Positions 6,255-14,849 of a DNA stretch of 34,471 nt are shown in pieces. A program made the translations under genes and the position numbers. The notes beneath the pieces were generated by a model. It saw only the letters and a program-made list of their open reading frames with translations. It did not search any database and had not been told where the DNA came from. This stretch comes from Prevotellaceae bacterium UBA1746 (GTDB lineage Bacteria; Bacteroidota; Bacteroidia; Bacteroidales; Bacteroidaceae), in assembly GCA_905369775.1 (NCBI GenBank), contig CAJPJR010000019.1:1-34471 (forward strand). The letters run 5' to 3'. Every line of letters starts with the position of its first letter. Position 1 is the stretch's first letter.

Positions 6255-9200
6255 TTATTTTCTGTCGGTCAATTTTCTGAACTTGTCGAGCTGATATGCC
6301 ACGCCGTCGCGGCCGTCGATGGAAACCGTTGAGCGAATACCGCTCTCGAGGTTGACATTGAGGCGGTCGATGGCCTCCTGCAGTCCCTGCGCCACGGTAT
6401 CGGCCGGCACTGTGTCGGGCTGTGCCCGTCTCTGTGCCATGGCCGGGTGTGTGGCGCTGCCTTCGGCGTCGGGTGTTCGCCCTTGCGGTGGAACTCCCGG
6501 CGCCGCGATGGCTCTACTCACGTCGGCCGCTGTGAGCGATGCGATGGTGTTGTTGCGCTGCGCGTGGTCGATGAGTCGGAGCACGGGCAAAACTGCGGGG
6601 TTGTTGACGGCCTTGTGGTTTGCCACGAACTCGCCTTCATGCACCACGCCCGCTGTTCGCCGGTATCTGCGTCCGGGGGTGAAGCCCCCTTCGTAGTATC
6701 CCGATTGCTGCGCTTCGGCCTGCTTACGGATGGTGGCGATCTGCGCGGCTGTGGTGGCTACTGCGAGCGCCGCGGCGATGGGCGCCAGCACATGTCCGAC
6801 GATGGGAATGGCCGCCGCCGATGAATAGGCGTTGATGGCCGCCATGGCGCCGCCCGCCACGGCCTGTGCCACCTGAATGTTGGCCGCGCGTTGGTTGTAA
6901 TCGTTCTTGATCTTTGCGACGGCGGCCTGCTTTTCGGCCTCCAACTTCTCGGTTTGCTCTCGGTCTCCCTCGGCGGCTTTGATCTTGGCGTCGTACTCGC
7001 GTTCGGTTCTCGCCACGGCGGCTTCGCTTTCCGCCCGTTGCAAATCGGAGAACGTTCCGACGATGGCGCCGAATGAGGAAAAGGCCGCCGCTGCTGCCGC
7101 GGTGATGCTCTGCACTCGCTCGTTGTCGAGCTGTTGCAGTGCCTGTGCATATTCCAGCGCGTGCTCTTTGTCGGCCTCTCGCATGCGTTGCAGCTCCTTG
7201 TAAGTGGCGGCCTGTAGGCGTAACTTGACCGCGGCGCGCGCCACTTCCGAGACGCCGAATGCCGTGTTGTTGCCGGTGCTCTCGTTCTTGTCGTCGCGCG
7301 GTGCTCCGAGATCTTTGCGTGCGGCGCGGCGTGCGGTGTCGAGTAGCTCTTCCACTTTCTTCTTGCGCTCCTCCGCCATGAGCCCGCCCTGTCCGTCGTC
7401 GCCCTGATACTTGAGGCGTAATGCGGCTTGCAATCGCAGATACTCCTCTTCCGAAAGGAGTTTGTGGGTGTGTAGTTCCGCCAGCACCTTCATCTCCTGC
7501 TGAAATTGTTCGAGTGCGGTCTGCTTGAGATACTCGTTTCGCAGCTGCTTGACCTTCTCTTGGTACTTCTTCTCTCTTGCGAGCCGTTGGCGGTTGTCCT
7601 CTTCTTGCACTGCGGCGTCGGCCTTCTCAAAGTCTTCGACGCGCCCCCACTGTTTGAGATAGGCGGCTCGTCGTTTGAGGTGTTCGAGTGTGATGCGGTC
7701 GCGCTCCTTCTCGTAGGCTTCGGTGGTGATGAGCCCCACGGCTTCGTCGTGCTCCAATTGTTCGAGTGCGGCCTTGTTCTCCTTGTCGATTTGTGCCAGG
7801 CTCCAATCTTGGTTTCGCTTTTCCTCTTTGTCGGTGTACTTGTCCAGCTCGTCTTGCCACTTCTTTCGTTGGTCGGCGTTGCGTTTATAGAAATCTCGCT
7901 TGCTCTTCAGTGCTTCCTCGTCGTTCTTTGCCACGGCGGCGTTGTACTCTTCGGTGGTGATGAGCCCTTGCGCGAACTGCACTTTGAGTTGGTCGTTCTT
8001 CTCGCGTTGCAGTTTGTCGACCTGTTCGATGTGTTTTTTGCCGTCCTCCAGCTCCTTTTTCTTGAGTTTGTCTTCGGTCTTGTCGCCTTTGCCGGTCTTT
8101 CCCCCTGCGTCGGGGGTGGGTCTTGTACCTTCTCCCTCTGTGTCGCTGATGGTCTCGGCGGCTTTTTGGTTGATGAGTTGGCCGTAAAACGCCCTGATCT
8201 CGTTGCGGCCGTTGACAAAGTTGCTGAGTTGATTGATCTGTCTGTTCGTCTCTGCCAAATCGTCCTGCGCCGCTTTGAGTGCGTCGGTCTGCGCTTGCAG
8301 TTCCTCGCGCTTTCTTATTAGGGCGTCGTTGGCTTCGTAGGTTCCCATCCCGTCACGAACGGATCCTACGGTTCGCGTTATCGATTTATACTGCGGTTTT
8401 TGCAATTCCCGTCCGACTGCACGGATGTTGTATGCCTTTTTGTCGACCGTCATCTGCTGCTCGATTCGCTTTTTCTGCAGCTCCACGAGTTTATCGTAGG
8501 CGGCTTCTGCGAGTGCTTTGTTTTGCAACGAGCGAATGTAGTCCGAAATAGCCTTTGTGTTTCGCTCGGTCAATTTCCCCTCTTTGGTCAATGAGGCGTG
8601 ATAGCCCGGTACGATTCGTTGCAAATGCTCAATCGCTTTGCGTCGGGTGTCGTATGCCTCTTTGCTATTGCGAACAATGTTGTGCAAGCGCTGCACCAGC
8701 CCGATCTCCTCGGCGGCCTTTTTCATTCCCTCTTGCTGCACTTCGTTGAGAATGCTGCGCTTTTGCGTCAAGTCCTCGGTCTTTCGGGTGAATGCAACAA
8801 TGAGTGTGATCAAAGTCGCTACCGCCGAAAGCACCAAGCCCAAAGGATTGGCCGCCATGGCCCTGTTAAAGAGAATCTGTGCGATGGTCGCTCTTTCATA
8901 GTTCCAAGTAAGGAGCGCCAAAACAGCATTCCACGCCATGGTCGCGGCGGTTTTGATAGCCAGCCACGCCGCTTGTGCTTTGTCGGCTACGATATTGAGC
9001 AGCTTCACGGCCAAAGCCCTTTTCTGCCACGCGGTCGTAATAACGAGTCCTGTCGTATAGGCTGCGATTGCCACTGCGAGTGTGACGATTGCGCGCTTGT
9101 GCTCCAGGGCGAATCTGATTGAATAAAGCAGTGCCTTTGCAAACAGTGCGGTGGATGATACCATGTGCTTGACCACCGGTTCCAAGTGGCCGCCTAATTC

Positions 9201-10643
9201 CACGGCCAAATCTTTGTAGGCTTTCTGCGCCTTTTCGAGCTGTGCCTGCACGGTGGAGTTGGCCGCTTCGGCTTCCTTGGTTGCAGACGTGTGTTCCAAG
9301 AATGCAAGTGCGGCCTGCTGCTGTGTAGCTTTGAGGTTGTCGAGCCCGTTTGCGAGTGTTGCGAGCGTTTGCGTCACTCCCGATCCCGAAAGTTTCATCT
9401 CTTCGAGCATGGGTGCGATGTTTTCCAACGAGCGTGCGTCTTTTAGCGCCCCGATGAACTGCAAGAGCGCTGCGTTCGCGTCGTTCTTGACGAGTTCGGT
9501 GAACTTTTGCACGTCGAGTCCGGCGGCCTTTGCCATCTTGGCGGGTCGGCGATAAATAGCCGTCAAAACGTTCTGCATGGCGGTGGCGCCCTTTTCGACT
9601 CCCACCATGCCCTGATCCAGAACGGCGGCTATCGCTGTGAGATCCGACTGCGCTATTTTGGCGGTGCTTCCGATACTTGCCAAACGCGCGGTGAATTCCA
9701 ACAGATAGGGTTCGGAGGCTGAAGACGACTGTGCCAGTTCGTTGATCACCGACGCGGTTGCAAGCATGCCGTTCTTGAGTCCCATGGCTCGCCCCTCGCT
9801 GAAAAGCTGTGTGAGCTTACCAATGTTCTTCACCCCGTCCTCGCCCAAATCGTCGCCCAAAGCCAGGTTGATTTGATTGGCCGCGTCGACGAAATCGAGA
9901 ATGTCCTGTTTGCCGGTAATACCCAAACGTCCCGCGTCTGCCGCCAGGTCGTTGAGTTTCTCGCGCGGGGTTCTCGTGTCGATTTTCTTGAAAGCCTCGT
10001 TGAGCTCTTCCACGTCTTGTGCTGCCAGCCCCGTGTATTTCGTCACGCCACTCATGTGCTCCTGCATGTCGGCGTACGTATCGACGAAAGACGATACCCA
10101 CTGCTTTGCATTGTCAAAGATTTCCGTCACTCCCGTGAACGTGGTGATTGCACCCATCCATTTATTGCCGAAATCAGCCAGTTGGTCTCCTATGCTCTTG
10201 TCTTCTTCGACCTCCTGTTGCTTGCGAATCTCTTGCAATTCCTTCTTGGCACTCTTGAGCGCCTCGGTGTAGGCGTCCCACTCCTCCGATCCGCGTTTTA
10301 CGGCGCCCGAATTGAGCTCTGCATTGATTTGGCGAATCGTCTTTTGCAGCTCCTTCGGCGTCTGCTTGTCCATGCGTCGCAAACCGTTTGTGAGCGCTTC
10401 CACACGGTTCTCCGAGCGTTCTAATTCTCGAGTGCTCTTTCTCAGCTCTGAACTCAACCTTTGGAGCATTTCGACGGTGCGTTTCCGCTGTGCGTCTGTG
10501 GTGTGTTTGTCGCTCAATACCTGCTCCGCTTGCTGCTTCTGCCGGTTCAACTCTTCCACCTTCTTTCGGAGTTGCTCAATATTCTCCTTCGCGTCTTTGT
10601 CGTTGACGTGGAGTTCGATTATCTTGATGTCTTTTTCTACCAT
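6255..10643 (-). CDS. Tail tape measure protein
   Basis: The longest gene, 1462 residues. It sets tail length and is likely involved in genome ejection. Residues 1-170 are charged coiled coil (KENIEQLRKKVEELNRQKQQ). About 180-480 is the TP901-type core region (TGLAAQDVEELNEAFKKIDT, MVGVEKGATAMQNVLTAI). Hydrophobic segments follow at about 520-640 (IVTLAVAIAAYTTGLVITTA; AANPLGLVLSAVATLITLIV). A very long Lys/Glu/Gln coiled coil covers about 800-1200, and a hydrophobic helix-rich region lies near 1290-1340. The start at 10643 (MVEKDIKIIELHV) is favoured over 10682, which lies in the upstream hairpin. No separate frameshifted tail-assembly chaperone pair was found upstream. Confidence 0.9.
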   Translation of the reverse strand: MVEKDIKIIELHVNDKDAKENIEQLRKKVEELNRQKQQAEQVLSDKHTTDAQRKRTVEMLQRLSSELRKSTRELERSENRVEALTNGLRRMDKQTPKELQKTIRQINAELNSGAVKRGSEEWDAYTEALKSAKKELQEIRKQQEVEEDKSIGDQLADFGNKWMGAITTFTGVTEIFDNAKQWVSSFVDTYADMQEHMSGVTKYTGLAAQDVEELNEAFKKIDTRTPREKLNDLAADAGRLGITGKQDILDFVDAANQINLALGDDLGEDGVKNIGKLTQLFSEGRAMGLKNGMLATASVINELAQSSSASEPYLLEFTARLASIGSTAKIAQSDLTAIAAVLDQGMVGVEKGATAMQNVLTAIYRRPAKMAKAAGLDVQKFTELVKNDANAALLQFIGALKDARSLENIAPMLEEMKLSGSGVTQTLATLANGLDNLKATQQQAALAFLEHTSATKEAEAANSTVQAQLEKAQKAYKDLAVELGGHLEPVVKHMVSSTALFAKALLYSIRFALEHKRAIVTLAVAIAAYTTGLVITTAWQKRALAVKLLNIVADKAQAAWLAIKTAATMAWNAVLALLTWNYERATIAQILFNRAMAANPLGLVLSAVATLITLIVAFTRKTEDLTQKRSILNEVQQEGMKKAAEEIGLVQRLHNIVRNSKEAYDTRRKAIEHLQRIVPGYHASLTKEGKLTERNTKAISDYIRSLQNKALAEAAYDKLVELQKKRIEQQMTVDKKAYNIRAVGRELQKPQYKSITRTVGSVRDGMGTYEANDALIRKREELQAQTDALKAAQDDLAETNRQINQLSNFVNGRNEIRAFYGQLINQKAAETISDTEGEGTRPTPDAGGKTGKGDKTEDKLKKKELEDGKKHIEQVDKLQREKNDQLKVQFAQGLITTEEYNAAVAKNDEEALKSKRDFYKRNADQRKKWQDELDKYTDKEEKRNQDWSLAQIDKENKAALEQLEHDEAVGLITTEAYEKERDRITLEHLKRRAAYLKQWGRVEDFEKADAAVQEEDNRQRLAREKKYQEKVKQLRNEYLKQTALEQFQQEMKVLAELHTHKLLSEEEYLRLQAALRLKYQGDDGQGGLMAEERKKKVEELLDTARRAARKDLGAPRDDKNESTGNNTAFGVSEVARAAVKLRLQAATYKELQRMREADKEHALEYAQALQQLDNERVQSITAAAAAAFSSFGAIVGTFSDLQRAESEAAVARTEREYDAKIKAAEGDREQTEKLEAEKQAAVAKIKNDYNQRAANIQVAQAVAGGAMAAINAYSSAAAIPIVGHVLAPIAAALAVATTAAQIATIRKQAEAQQSGYYEGGFTPGRRYRRTAGVVHEGEFVANHKAVNNPAVLPVLRLIDHAQRNNTIASLTAADVSRAIAAPGVPPQGRTPDAEGSATHPAMAQRRAQPDTVPADTVAQGLQEAIDRLNVNLESGIRSTVSIDGRDGVAYQLDKFRKLTDRK

Positions 10644-10657
10644 AACAGAAAAATAAA

Positions 10658-10692
10658 AGCGGTATCTGACCTTTTGCGTCAAAGATACCGCT
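10658..10692 (-). terminator. Hairpin with T-rich tract before the tape measure gene
   Basis: A perfect 10-bp stem (AGCGGTATCT at 10658-10667, AGATACCGCT at 10683-10692) is followed on the minus strand by TTTATTTTTC, only 14 nt before the tape measure start codon. It looks like a terminator or attenuator that separates the neck genes from the tape measure gene, and it overlaps the candidate promoter described separately. Confidence 0.6.
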
Positions 10693-10716
10693 AACCGTTC
10701 ATAAGGAAAATGACAA
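10680..10716 (-). promoter_or_regulatory. Candidate phage late promoter for the tape measure gene
   Basis: On the minus strand TTGTCATTTT (10707-10716) is followed after exactly 19 bp by TATCTTTG (10680-10687). The same two elements with the same spacing occur upstream of the capsid-protease gene at 28.23-28.26 kb. TATCTTTG is a Bacteroidota -7 element, but the upstream part replaces the usual TTTG -33 box, as would fit a promoter needing a phage activator. Confidence 0.55.
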
Positions 10717-10752
10717 TTTTAGTCTCCCTGTTCCCCTTTTATGTGGTCTGGT

Positions 10753-11175
10753 CTAAACTATGGAATCGAATACTCCGGCGAACTCCTTACCAATGTCGTT
10801 TGACAAGCGTCTATTCAGCACCTTCTTCGATATATCCCACGACACAGAGAACCACGGCCTGCGCTTTCTCGTGGCTCCGAGCCCCCGTTTGGCTCTTTCC
10901 ACGGGGTCTAAAAATTTCAGGTCGCCCCCGTTGTCTCTTTTGTAGCCCTTTCCTGTACCCGCGTCGACATATATCCCGTATTCTACGAAACGATATGCGG
11001 CTTGCATGGCAAAGCCGTCGGGTGCCACGCTGAAAGCCTGCTGGTGTACGCTGCGTTGCAACGTTCCCGTGCGGTGGATGTTCATTGTCACGATCCGATC
11101 CGTCCAAATTCTCACCATCATATCATGCCACTCTCGTGCAAAGGTGGCAAAGTCCTTTTCTTCTTGTTTGTCCAT
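10753..11175 (-). CDS. Neck / tail-completion protein (HK97 gp10-like)
   Basis: A 140-residue protein. The N-terminal helix (EEKDFATFAREWHDMMVRIW), a central RTGTLQRSV stretch and RFVEYGIYVDAGTGKGYKR resemble HK97 gp10-like head-tail joining proteins, in which a flexible Gly-rich loop follows a V..G.Y...G motif. The C-terminal part is basic (RKRRPWFSVSWDISKKVLNRR). Five bases separate it from the gene upstream. Recognition is by pattern and by place between terminase and tape measure. Confidence 0.6.
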   Translation of the reverse strand: MDKQEEKDFATFAREWHDMMVRIWTDRIVTMNIHRTGTLQRSVHQQAFSVAPDGFAMQAAYRFVEYGIYVDAGTGKGYKRDNGGDLKFLDPVERAKRGLGATRKRRPWFSVSWDISKKVLNRRLSNDIGKEFAGVFDSIV

Positions 11176-11180
11176 GGCGC

Positions 11181-11666
11181 CTATTCATTCCACTCGGTGG
11201 GGTTGAAAGAAATGTCCACCGGCTCGTCTACATAAAACATGAAGTAAAGCCCGGTGCAATCGTTGAGAAAGACCCCTCCCATCTCTCGTGAACGAATGCT
11301 TTTCATCTGCACATATAGTCCCTCTTTGAGGAATCTCGGCTCGTCTCTGAGGAGCCCGGACTGAAATTGTCTGAGGAGTTCACGACACGTTCCCATCTTT
11401 TCTCGTCGGTCTCGTTCATTGTCGTGTTCGTATCGCATGAGCAGAAAGACGGTGAATGCCTTTCGCTTGAACCACCCTCCGCTATCGAGAAAGGTTTCCT
11501 CGTCGCAAATGTCATCGACTGCGACAAAATTGGCATCACAATCGTAGCGGTTGAGCACACTGTCCAGGTGGTTAACTCCCGAACAGGATACGGTGCAAAA
11601 TTGTAGGTCGCTTGCCATTCGGTTGCGCCGGCAAAGGTCTTCGAAATAGTCGTGGAAATCAATCAT
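11181..11666 (-). CDS. Probable tail terminator / minor tail protein
   Basis: A 161-residue protein with alternating beta strands (FTVFLLMRYEHD; GGVFLNDCTGLYFMFYVDEP) and helical connections, consistent with the small alpha/beta neck proteins encoded just before the tape measure gene. No diagnostic motif. It lies 30 bp after the large terminase gene and 5 bp before the gp10-like gene. The role is inferred from position. Confidence 0.45.
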   Translation of the reverse strand: MIDFHDYFEDLCRRNRMASDLQFCTVSCSGVNHLDSVLNRYDCDANFVAVDDICDEETFLDSGGWFKRKAFTVFLLMRYEHDNERDRREKMGTCRELLRQFQSGLLRDEPRFLKEGLYVQMKSIRSREMGGVFLNDCTGLYFMFYVDEPVDISFNPTEWNE

Positions 11667-11696
11667 GGTGGAATTCTTTTTTGAATAGTTGAGGAG

Positions 11697-13313
11697 CTAT
11701 GCCCAATTGGACGAGGGGATATATAGCCCGCCCCCGCGGGTTGGGAAACGCTCGCAGCCTATATATAGCGTATCCCATGCGTCCGATCCGTCGGTGCGCG
11801 TTTCGAGTCGGTCTTCCTCTGTCTCTGCGAGTTTCTCCCCGCGTTTGTCCTTCTTCCCGTTGTAGACGCCCGCTAACTGCAACGAGACGAGCAAATCAGC
11901 ACAATTCTCTTCATTGATATAGGGTTTCAAACGCCCCTGCCCCTGAAAACCTCGGTTGATGAGTAGGTGCTTTTCGGCGTGATTCATCGGCTGCCCGATG
12001 TAGACGCTCTGCACGCTTCGTTTGCGTTTTCTGAGCGTCTGTTCGATGACGCGGCGAAAGTCAATATCATTGACGGCGTAATTCGAACCGATTGCCGTGC
12101 TATCGTAGTAGAAAATCACCTCCTTGTTCGGTCGGCGTTCGTAGTAGTCGCAAAAATCATTGACGAGTTCGACCAGTTTACGTTCGTACTTGACGAAAAA
12201 GCACTTGACCGTGTTCATTCTTCCCATTTCCTCGTCCACCTGTCCCACCACCAGCCAGTTGATGTTTCGGTTGAAGTCGAATGCAATGCAAAGCGGTGCG
12301 TCCGGTATGAGGTCGTCGTCCACTCGGCTATCGCGTGTTTGGGTGATTTCCCCGAATTGGTATTCCAATGAGTCCAGGTAGTTGAAGTTGGCGGCCGTAT
12401 AGAGATGAGCTTCTGTCATGGACGAATAGAAACCATCTTGCAGTAATCGGACGGGTTGGCAAAGCACCGACGTCTGAAATACCAGTGGTGGCAAATCTCG
12501 CTTCATCTGCCGAATGTAGGACTCTCCGAGCACCTCAATGTTAGTCAGCGTGGAATAGGTCCCAAAGAAGAGCGCGTGCTTCCTGAATTGCGAAAGTAGC
12601 TTCTCCAATCTTGCAACTCGTTTCGGAATGTAGTCCGGTATGTTTGACACCCCCTCTGCTTTGATTCTCGCGATGTGCCTTTCACGCTCCGCCTTGAGCG
12701 TCAAAATTGTGGTGATCAGCTCCCGATCCATTTTCTCCTCGAAGTTGAGAAACCACGATCCCTCCTTGGTGATTGGCATATCGGATGTAACGATCATTCC
12801 ATGGTGAAGCGGTTGGTCGCCAAACTCGCGTAATTGTCCGCGGTTGGCCAAAAACGTCTCGTCTTTGAGTCGGTCGTACTTTACAAACTTGGCCTCGTCG
12901 ATACACAGGAAGTCGAACGATTTGGAATTGGACGTGCCTTTTCTGTCCTGCGAAACGATTTGTGCGATGGCTCCGTTGTAGAACGAAATAATGTGCTCCC
13001 AGTTGTGCGGTTCGATGAGTGGTTTCGGCCAATTGAGCGCCTTCGGTGGTTTTCTGCCGATACACCAATGCACGTCTCGCTTGTATCCCCATGCCTCCCA
13101 GTGCATTGTCATCGACGGCAAAGTGTTTGTCATGGCTCGAATCGCATTGGGCGCCACGATTGCCGCGGTGCATCTTGGCATGGATTGAAAGGCGTTGAGC
13201 AAAACCGTGGCTTGCACCACACCTTTCCCCGTTCCACGTCCCGCTATGGCAAAGGTATCTTTGGCCCCCACTGCAAGAACTTCCCTCTGCATTCGGTTCA
13301 GATAAATCTTCAT
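11697..13313 (-). CDS. terL: Terminase large subunit
   Basis: DNA-packaging motor of 538 residues. The ATPase domain has Walker A AGRGTGKG (residues about 24-31) and Walker B LCIDE (136-140). The C-terminal RNase H-like nuclease has acidic strands LCIAFDFNRNINWLVVG and VIFYYDSTAIG. An arginine-rich segment (TLRKRKRSVQSVYIG) lies in the nuclease half. The start codon forms an ATGA overlap with the stop of the upstream gene. The gene sits 15 kb downstream of the capsid genes, which is unusual for this protein. Confidence 0.9.
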   Translation of the reverse strand: MKIYLNRMQREVLAVGAKDTFAIAGRGTGKGVVQATVLLNAFQSMPRCTAAIVAPNAIRAMTNTLPSMTMHWEAWGYKRDVHWCIGRKPPKALNWPKPLIEPHNWEHIISFYNGAIAQIVSQDRKGTSNSKSFDFLCIDEAKFVKYDRLKDETFLANRGQLREFGDQPLHHGMIVTSDMPITKEGSWFLNFEEKMDRELITTILTLKAERERHIARIKAEGVSNIPDYIPKRVARLEKLLSQFRKHALFFGTYSTLTNIEVLGESYIRQMKRDLPPLVFQTSVLCQPVRLLQDGFYSSMTEAHLYTAANFNYLDSLEYQFGEITQTRDSRVDDDLIPDAPLCIAFDFNRNINWLVVGQVDEEMGRMNTVKCFFVKYERKLVELVNDFCDYYERRPNKEVIFYYDSTAIGSNYAVNDIDFRRVIEQTLRKRKRSVQSVYIGQPMNHAEKHLLINRGFQGQGRLKPYINEENCADLLVSLQLAGVYNGKKDKRGEKLAETEEDRLETRTDGSDAWDTLYIGCERFPTRGGGLYIPSSNWA

Positions 13314-14074
13314 GTTCCCATTTTCTGCATGGTTATCCGCGCTTCTCTCGCCTTCGCATTGAGTTCTGTGAGGGCGCGATGGGTTTCTGTTTTGAGCACG
13401 GCGGGTTCTTTGGTGATGTCTCCCGCAGTCAAGGCTCTAATCTGTGCGTCTGTGCTCTCCCGTTGGCGTTCTGCCGGCGAACTGTCATCATAGTCCTCGG
13501 CTCCCGCCGGTATGCGCCGAAAGAGCTCGTCGTATCTTGTCGCCAGTTCCGCTTTGAGCCCCGTCCACCAAAAGATCACCGCGTAACGTTCGGCGGGCGA
13601 AAGATGAATGTTCAATGCGTACTCGTCTGCCGCCGTGCGGTATAGGAATTTCGCCATTTGCTCAATCGGTTCCTCTATCTGCGAACTGATCCAACTTTGG
13701 AACAAGTTCTCGCAAATGAGAAAATCGCCGAATTTAAGCCTTTCGTCGAACAAATGTGCGTCGATGGCTTCATACTTCCCGATATGTGCGGGGCGTATGG
13801 CCGTGGTGGGCGGCTCCTCCAACCACGCTAACTCCTCGGCCGCGATCAGCAAGGTATAAGGAGAAAGCACTTTCCACATGGGTGGATTGGGTCGTTCGAA
13901 CGCAAAACGGCGCAAATACCTCAACTGTATCTCTTCGACGGTGAAACGTTCGGCCGCCATGAGTGCGCAAATGTAGAGTAGTTCCCTTTCAGACAAGGCC
14001 TCCCAGCCTTTTGGTATGCGCACTTTCAGCGTTTCAGGAAAAAAAGAAGGTGGGGTGGTCTGCTTTGTTCTCAT
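13310..14074 (-). CDS. Hypothetical head/packaging-module protein
   Basis: A 254-residue helical protein (RIPKGWEALSERELLYICAL; TVEEIQLRYLRRFAFERPNP) with no catalytic motif visible. It is a protein type I associate with Bacteroidales prophages but cannot name. The start at 14074 (MRTKQTTPP) leaves a 41-bp overlap with the DUF6712-like gene; the next in-frame ATG (14137) would double it. The ATGA overlap with terL suggests a packaging or connector role, possibly at the portal-terminase interface. Confidence 0.55.
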   Translation of the reverse strand: MRTKQTTPPSFFPETLKVRIPKGWEALSERELLYICALMAAERFTVEEIQLRYLRRFAFERPNPPMWKVLSPYTLLIAAEELAWLEEPPTTAIRPAHIGKYEAIDAHLFDERLKFGDFLICENLFQSWISSQIEEPIEQMAKFLYRTAADEYALNIHLSPAERYAVIFWWTGLKAELATRYDELFRRIPAGAEDYDDSSPAERQRESTDAQIRALTAGDITKEPAVLKTETHRALTELNAKAREARITMQKMGT

Positions 14075-14849
14075 AGAAACCGCTATGTCGTGCTCTGTAG
14101 GTTGCCGAATTGGTGTACTCGGGGATCGAGTCGGCAAAGATCACCAAGGAGGCTCTGAGGTTTTGGCATGCTTTATGGGTCGGCCCCGCTGTCATATCGC
14201 GTGCCATGAGTACGCGTCCCCTTTCCAAGAGCGTTTTCATCGCATGTTGTCGCGGTGAATTGTCGTCTGTGCGAAACTCTCCGCCCTTTCTCAACCAGTT
14301 GAGCATCGCTTCGTAGAGTTCGGGCGAAATCTCGTGCAACACGTGGATCGCTCCCTCGTGGCGCTGTGGTGCCAAACGCGCGTATTCTCTTGCAAAAACT
14401 TCGCGTTCTTCGCACAAAACTCCGTATTTTCTCAGCAAAGTCGGGGTGTAAAGAAAGGAGTCCACCATGTCCTGTGCGTTGCTCGTCTCGTTCCACGCCG
14501 TGCTCAAGGCTTTTGTCCTCAATTCATCGAACACATCAGAACACTCTTCGTAGAGTTGCCTCTGCAGTGCGTCGACTCTTGCTTGTGAGGCGGGGCTTTT
14601 TTCGGCCGTCGAGATGACGCCAAAGCCAGACCCTGTAAGAATCAAGTCGAGACTTCGGACGGCGTTGTGTGCCGCCGCCAAACAAATGTATCGTTCTCTC
14701 AGTTCACTCAATTCTTCGTAGGGCGCAAACTCTCCGGTGCGGTTTTCGTAGAGTTCCAATTGTGGTACCATTTTTCGATAAACGCTATCGGTTGCGTCTC
14801 GGAAAGCGGGTACGAGCGCGTCGAATTTCTGTTTGTTGATGATACTCAT
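14034..14849 (-). CDS. DUF6712-like head-tail connector protein
   Basis: A 271-residue protein starting MSIINKQKFDALVPAF and containing SLDLILTGSGFGVISTAEK and SPASQARVDAL, the segments I associate with the DUF6712 family of Bacteroidales prophages. These sit next to portal genes and are probably head-completion or connector proteins. Mostly helical, no membrane segment. ATGA overlap with the portal gene upstream and a 41-bp overlap with the next gene indicate co-translation. Confidence 0.65.
   Translation of the reverse strand: MSIINKQKFDALVPAFRDATDSVYRKMVPQLELYENRTGEFAPYEELSELRERYICLAAAHNAVRSLDLILTGSGFGVISTAEKSPASQARVDALQRQLYEECSDVFDELRTKALSTAWNETSNAQDMVDSFLYTPTLLRKYGVLCEEREVFAREYARLAPQRHEGAIHVLHEISPELYEAMLNWLRKGGEFRTDDNSPRQHAMKTLLERGRVLMARDMTAGPTHKACQNLRASLVIFADSIPEYTNSATYRARHSGFYENKADHPTFFFS

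Noticed and set aside
7506..8321. 271-codon plus-strand frame inside the tape measure gene
   Set aside because: It is the antisense shadow of a long Lys/Glu/Leu coiled coil, gives a Leu/Val-rich nonsense protein, and lies wholly within a well supported gene.
13248..13262. CAAAGGTA overlapping TATCTTTG inside terL
   Set aside because: Both promoter-like octamers lie in codons for the Walker A approach (DTFAIAG) and no gene start follows on either strand.
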